In this document: piece after piece, positions 53,389-54,858 of the stretch
How the letters are laid out: each line of letters starts with the position of its first letter
Numbering within the stretch: position 1 is the first letter of the stretch
DNA from: CAYHWW01 sp964360145
GTDB lineage: Bacteria > Bdellovibrionota > UBA1018 > CAYHWW01
Length of the DNA stretch: 54,858 nucleotides
Assembly: GCA_964360145.1 (NCBI GenBank)
Contig: CAYHWW010000004.1
Coordinates: 1-54,858, forward strand
Direction: 5' to 3'
Position numbers and translations under genes: made by a program
The notes under the pieces: generated by a model
The model's database searches: none
Told to the model about the DNA's origin: nothing
What the model saw: only the letters and a program-made list of their open reading frames with translations

Positions 53389-54352
53389 GGGCTGCCTCTT
53401 TTTCTACTGCCGAAAACTGCTCGAGGCCCACAGTCTGCACGGATGGACGCAGCACGCTGAGCTGCGGTGGAATCAGAATCGTCTCTGACACTAGGCCACC
53501 CTCAATGAGTTGCTTCAAGGTGCGAACACCTTCTTGCCCCATGCGGGCAGGGAACTGAACGACCGACGCGGCAAGCTCACCACGCAGAATGGCTTCATGG
53601 GCGGCGCGGATGGAGTCGTAGCCTACAATCAGCGGCATTTTCTTGGTGCCGGCCATCTTCAGCTCTTCGAGCACCCCAAGCGCCATGTGGTCGTTGGCGC
53701 AGTAGATCACTTTCGCGGCAGCAAAAGTACGCAGTTGTCGGCGCGCAATCTGTTTTGATTTCAGGCGGTCAAAGTAGCCCAAATGCCTGATGACACGCAG
53801 GTCAGGCACAAGCTGATGGATGCGGCCCTCGAACGCAGCGGTGCGCGGCTTATCGAAGTCAAAGCCCGCGATGACCACGACAGTATCGCCAGCCGTCAGA
53901 TGACCCTTCGTGTACTCCGCCACAAGCCGCCCGCCTGCAGCATTATCGGTCGCGATAAAGGAATCGTAGTAGGTGGAGGCCTTCTCGCCGGGCAATAATG
54001 GAATCCCCTCATCGAGCACGACGACGCGTTTGCCGGCTGACTTCCAATGGGCGAGCAACGCTTTGGCATCCACCGGACTCGAGGGTGCCAGAATCAGCGC
54101 ATCGTAGTCTTCGGCGCGGTTCTGCAAAAATTCGCGCTGAAAGGCGAAGTTTTCTTCCTTTTCCGCCCAATACAAATCAACCTTCAAGCCCTGGCGGTCA
54201 GCCTCGGACTTGATGCCCTCCCACATCAGGGCAAAGAATGGGTTCGTCGATGACTTCAGAAGCGCTGCCACTCTGATTTTTGGCGCAGAAACGCCCGTGC
54301 ATCCCGAGATGCACAGCGTCATAATCAGAGCGTAAAACAACCGCTTCAGCAC
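53381..54352 (-). CDS. Periplasmic sugar-binding-like lipoprotein (Peripla_BP_4/RbsB type)
   Basis: 323 residues with a lipoprotein leader (I-S-G-C18). The mature part follows the ribose/galactose binding-protein fold: K-S-S-T-N-P-F-F-A-L-M-W-E-G-I near the start, A-L-I-L-A-P-S-S-P-V-D-A in the middle, then N-D-H-M-A-L-G-V-L-E and G-Y-D-S. No ABC transporter genes are adjacent; instead it overlaps a hybrid histidine kinase gene, so it probably presents a small ligand to the kinase, as LuxP does for LuxQ. Confidence 0.88.
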   Translation of the reverse strand: MLKRLFYALIMTLCISGCTGVSAPKIRVAALLKSSTNPFFALMWEGIKSEADRQGLKVDLYWAEKEENFAFQREFLQNRAEDYDALILAPSSPVDAKALLAHWKSAGKRVVVLDEGIPLLPGEKASTYYDSFIATDNAAGGRLVAEYTKGHLTAGDTVVVIAGFDFDKPRTAAFEGRIHQLVPDLRVIRHLGYFDRLKSKQIARRQLRTFAAAKVIYCANDHMALGVLEELKMAGTKKMPLIVGYDSIRAAHEAILRGELAASVVQFPARMGQEGVRTLKQLIEGGLVSETILIPPQLSVLRPSVQTVGLEQFSAVEKEAARE

Positions 54353-54361
54353 AAAACCTCT

Positions 54362-54858
54362 CTACTGAACCCGCATGACGACGACGACGGTGCCCGCCTC
54401 GTCGACGATTTCCCAGTTCTTCATACGGCCAGGGCCGCGGAAGAGCTTATCCACGACTTGGGTGGGGCCTTCCCAGCCATCCCAGAAGCTGCCATCGCCT
54501 TTGCCGAAGCGGGCGTCGTGGAACATGACGATGCCGTTCACGGGCACGTAGGGGGACCACTCCATCCAGTCTTGCAGGCAGGCATCGTAGGTGTGGTTGC
54601 CGTCGATAAATAGGAAGTCGATGTCGCCGAACCACTTTTTGACGACGTTGTAGCTAAAGTCGCGATGCCATTTTACGCGGCCGTTGCGGATGCGCTCGAC
54701 GTTCATGTGGGCGAAAAAGGGGCGCGCAACTAAGTGCTCGTTATTGCTATCGGCAATGAAGGGGTCGATGAGGTGCAGCGTCGCATCGCGCGCCATGACA
54801 CTCCGAAAGTGTGAGCCAGAGGCACCTTCGAATACGCCGATCTCAACCAACATCTTCC
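54362..54858 (-). CDS. Class I SAM methyltransferase (Methyltransf_24-like), 5' end outside window
   Basis: The visible 165 codons include L-V-E-I-G-V-F-E-G-A-S-G (motif I), I-D-P-F and F-L-F-I-D-G-N-H-T-Y-D-A, typical of Methyltransf_24/CmcI-like enzymes. The frame remains open to the window edge, and motif I at the first Met shows that the N-terminus lies beyond 54858. It ends nine bases upstream of the binding-protein gene on the same strand, so it may share its transcript. Confidence 0.85.
   Translation of the reverse strand, partial: KMLVEIGVFEGASGSHFRSVMARDATLHLIDPFIADSNNEHLVARPFFAHMNVERIRNGRVKWHRDFSYNVVKKWFGDIDFLFIDGNHTYDACLQDWMEWSPYVPVNGIVMFHDARFGKGDGSFWDGWEGPTQVVDKLFRGPGRMKNWEIVDEAGTVVVVMRVQ

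Overview
This window is a Gram-negative bacterial chromosome segment of moderately high GC. An outer membrane is implied by a heptosyltransferase-like GT9 enzyme, a Wzx-like flippase and a YdbL-family lipoprotein. Two NtrC-type sigma-54 activators, a DksA/TraR zinc finger protein and many envelope glycosyltransferases point to a deltaproteobacterium-like lineage (in the broad old sense, including Bdellovibrionota and Myxococcota). That placement is inferred from gene content; no marker gene that could fix it is present.

Positions 1-27310 look like resident chromosome with compact, often overlapping genes. In order they hold a YdbH/YdbL-like envelope lipid-transport operon; glycosyltransferases, a nucleotide-sugar epimerase and a GT9 enzyme (4353-8605); two sigma-54 activators (8589-11166); a thioesterase and an M16 peptidase; a one-piece malate synthase-isocitrate lyase fusion (15282-18161); a 179-bp perfectly centred hairpin element (18201-18379); and a flippase, polyprenol-phosphate sugar synthase, GT-C-like membrane enzyme and methyltransferase-GT2 fusion (18392-24017). 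A DksA-like protein, a cyclic-nucleotide-binding protein, small envelope proteins and a PIF1/RecD-like helicase follow.

Positions 27380-33515 are an accessory region. It holds a ScaI-like restriction-modification system with controller protein and C-box, a nitrilase remnant next to an acyltransferase, an orphan antitoxin preceded by the stump of its BrnT-like toxin, two probably frameshifted genes, and a HicAB module with a promoter-embedded operator.

Position 33550 carries the 3' part of a tRNA-Pro gene, the usual scar of site-specific integration. To its right lies a plasmid- or phage-like element: a possible integrase stump, ParA behind a palindrome, a phage O-like replication initiator whose own gene carries palindromic iterons and an AT-rich tract, RES-Xre toxin-antitoxin, macro-domain and ASCH proteins, an alarmone-hydrolase-like protein, and a DnaB-like helicase. 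Next comes a tight four-gene candidate defence operon (42627-47399): a Cas4-like nuclease fused to a DEDD-type exonuclease (DUF2779), a BCS1-like AAA+ ATPase, a WYL regulator and a PUA-like/Mrr-like nuclease. A truncated DUF2779 paralogue with the same palindromic leader, an ADP-ribosylglycohydrolase, a paired PD-(D/E)XK and HNH nuclease operon and an IS21 istB scar follow. No intact tRNA-Pro was seen, so the right end of the element is not located.

The last 3.3 kb returns to chromosome-like genes: a periplasmic binding lipoprotein with a hybrid histidine kinase, and a methyltransferase running off the window.
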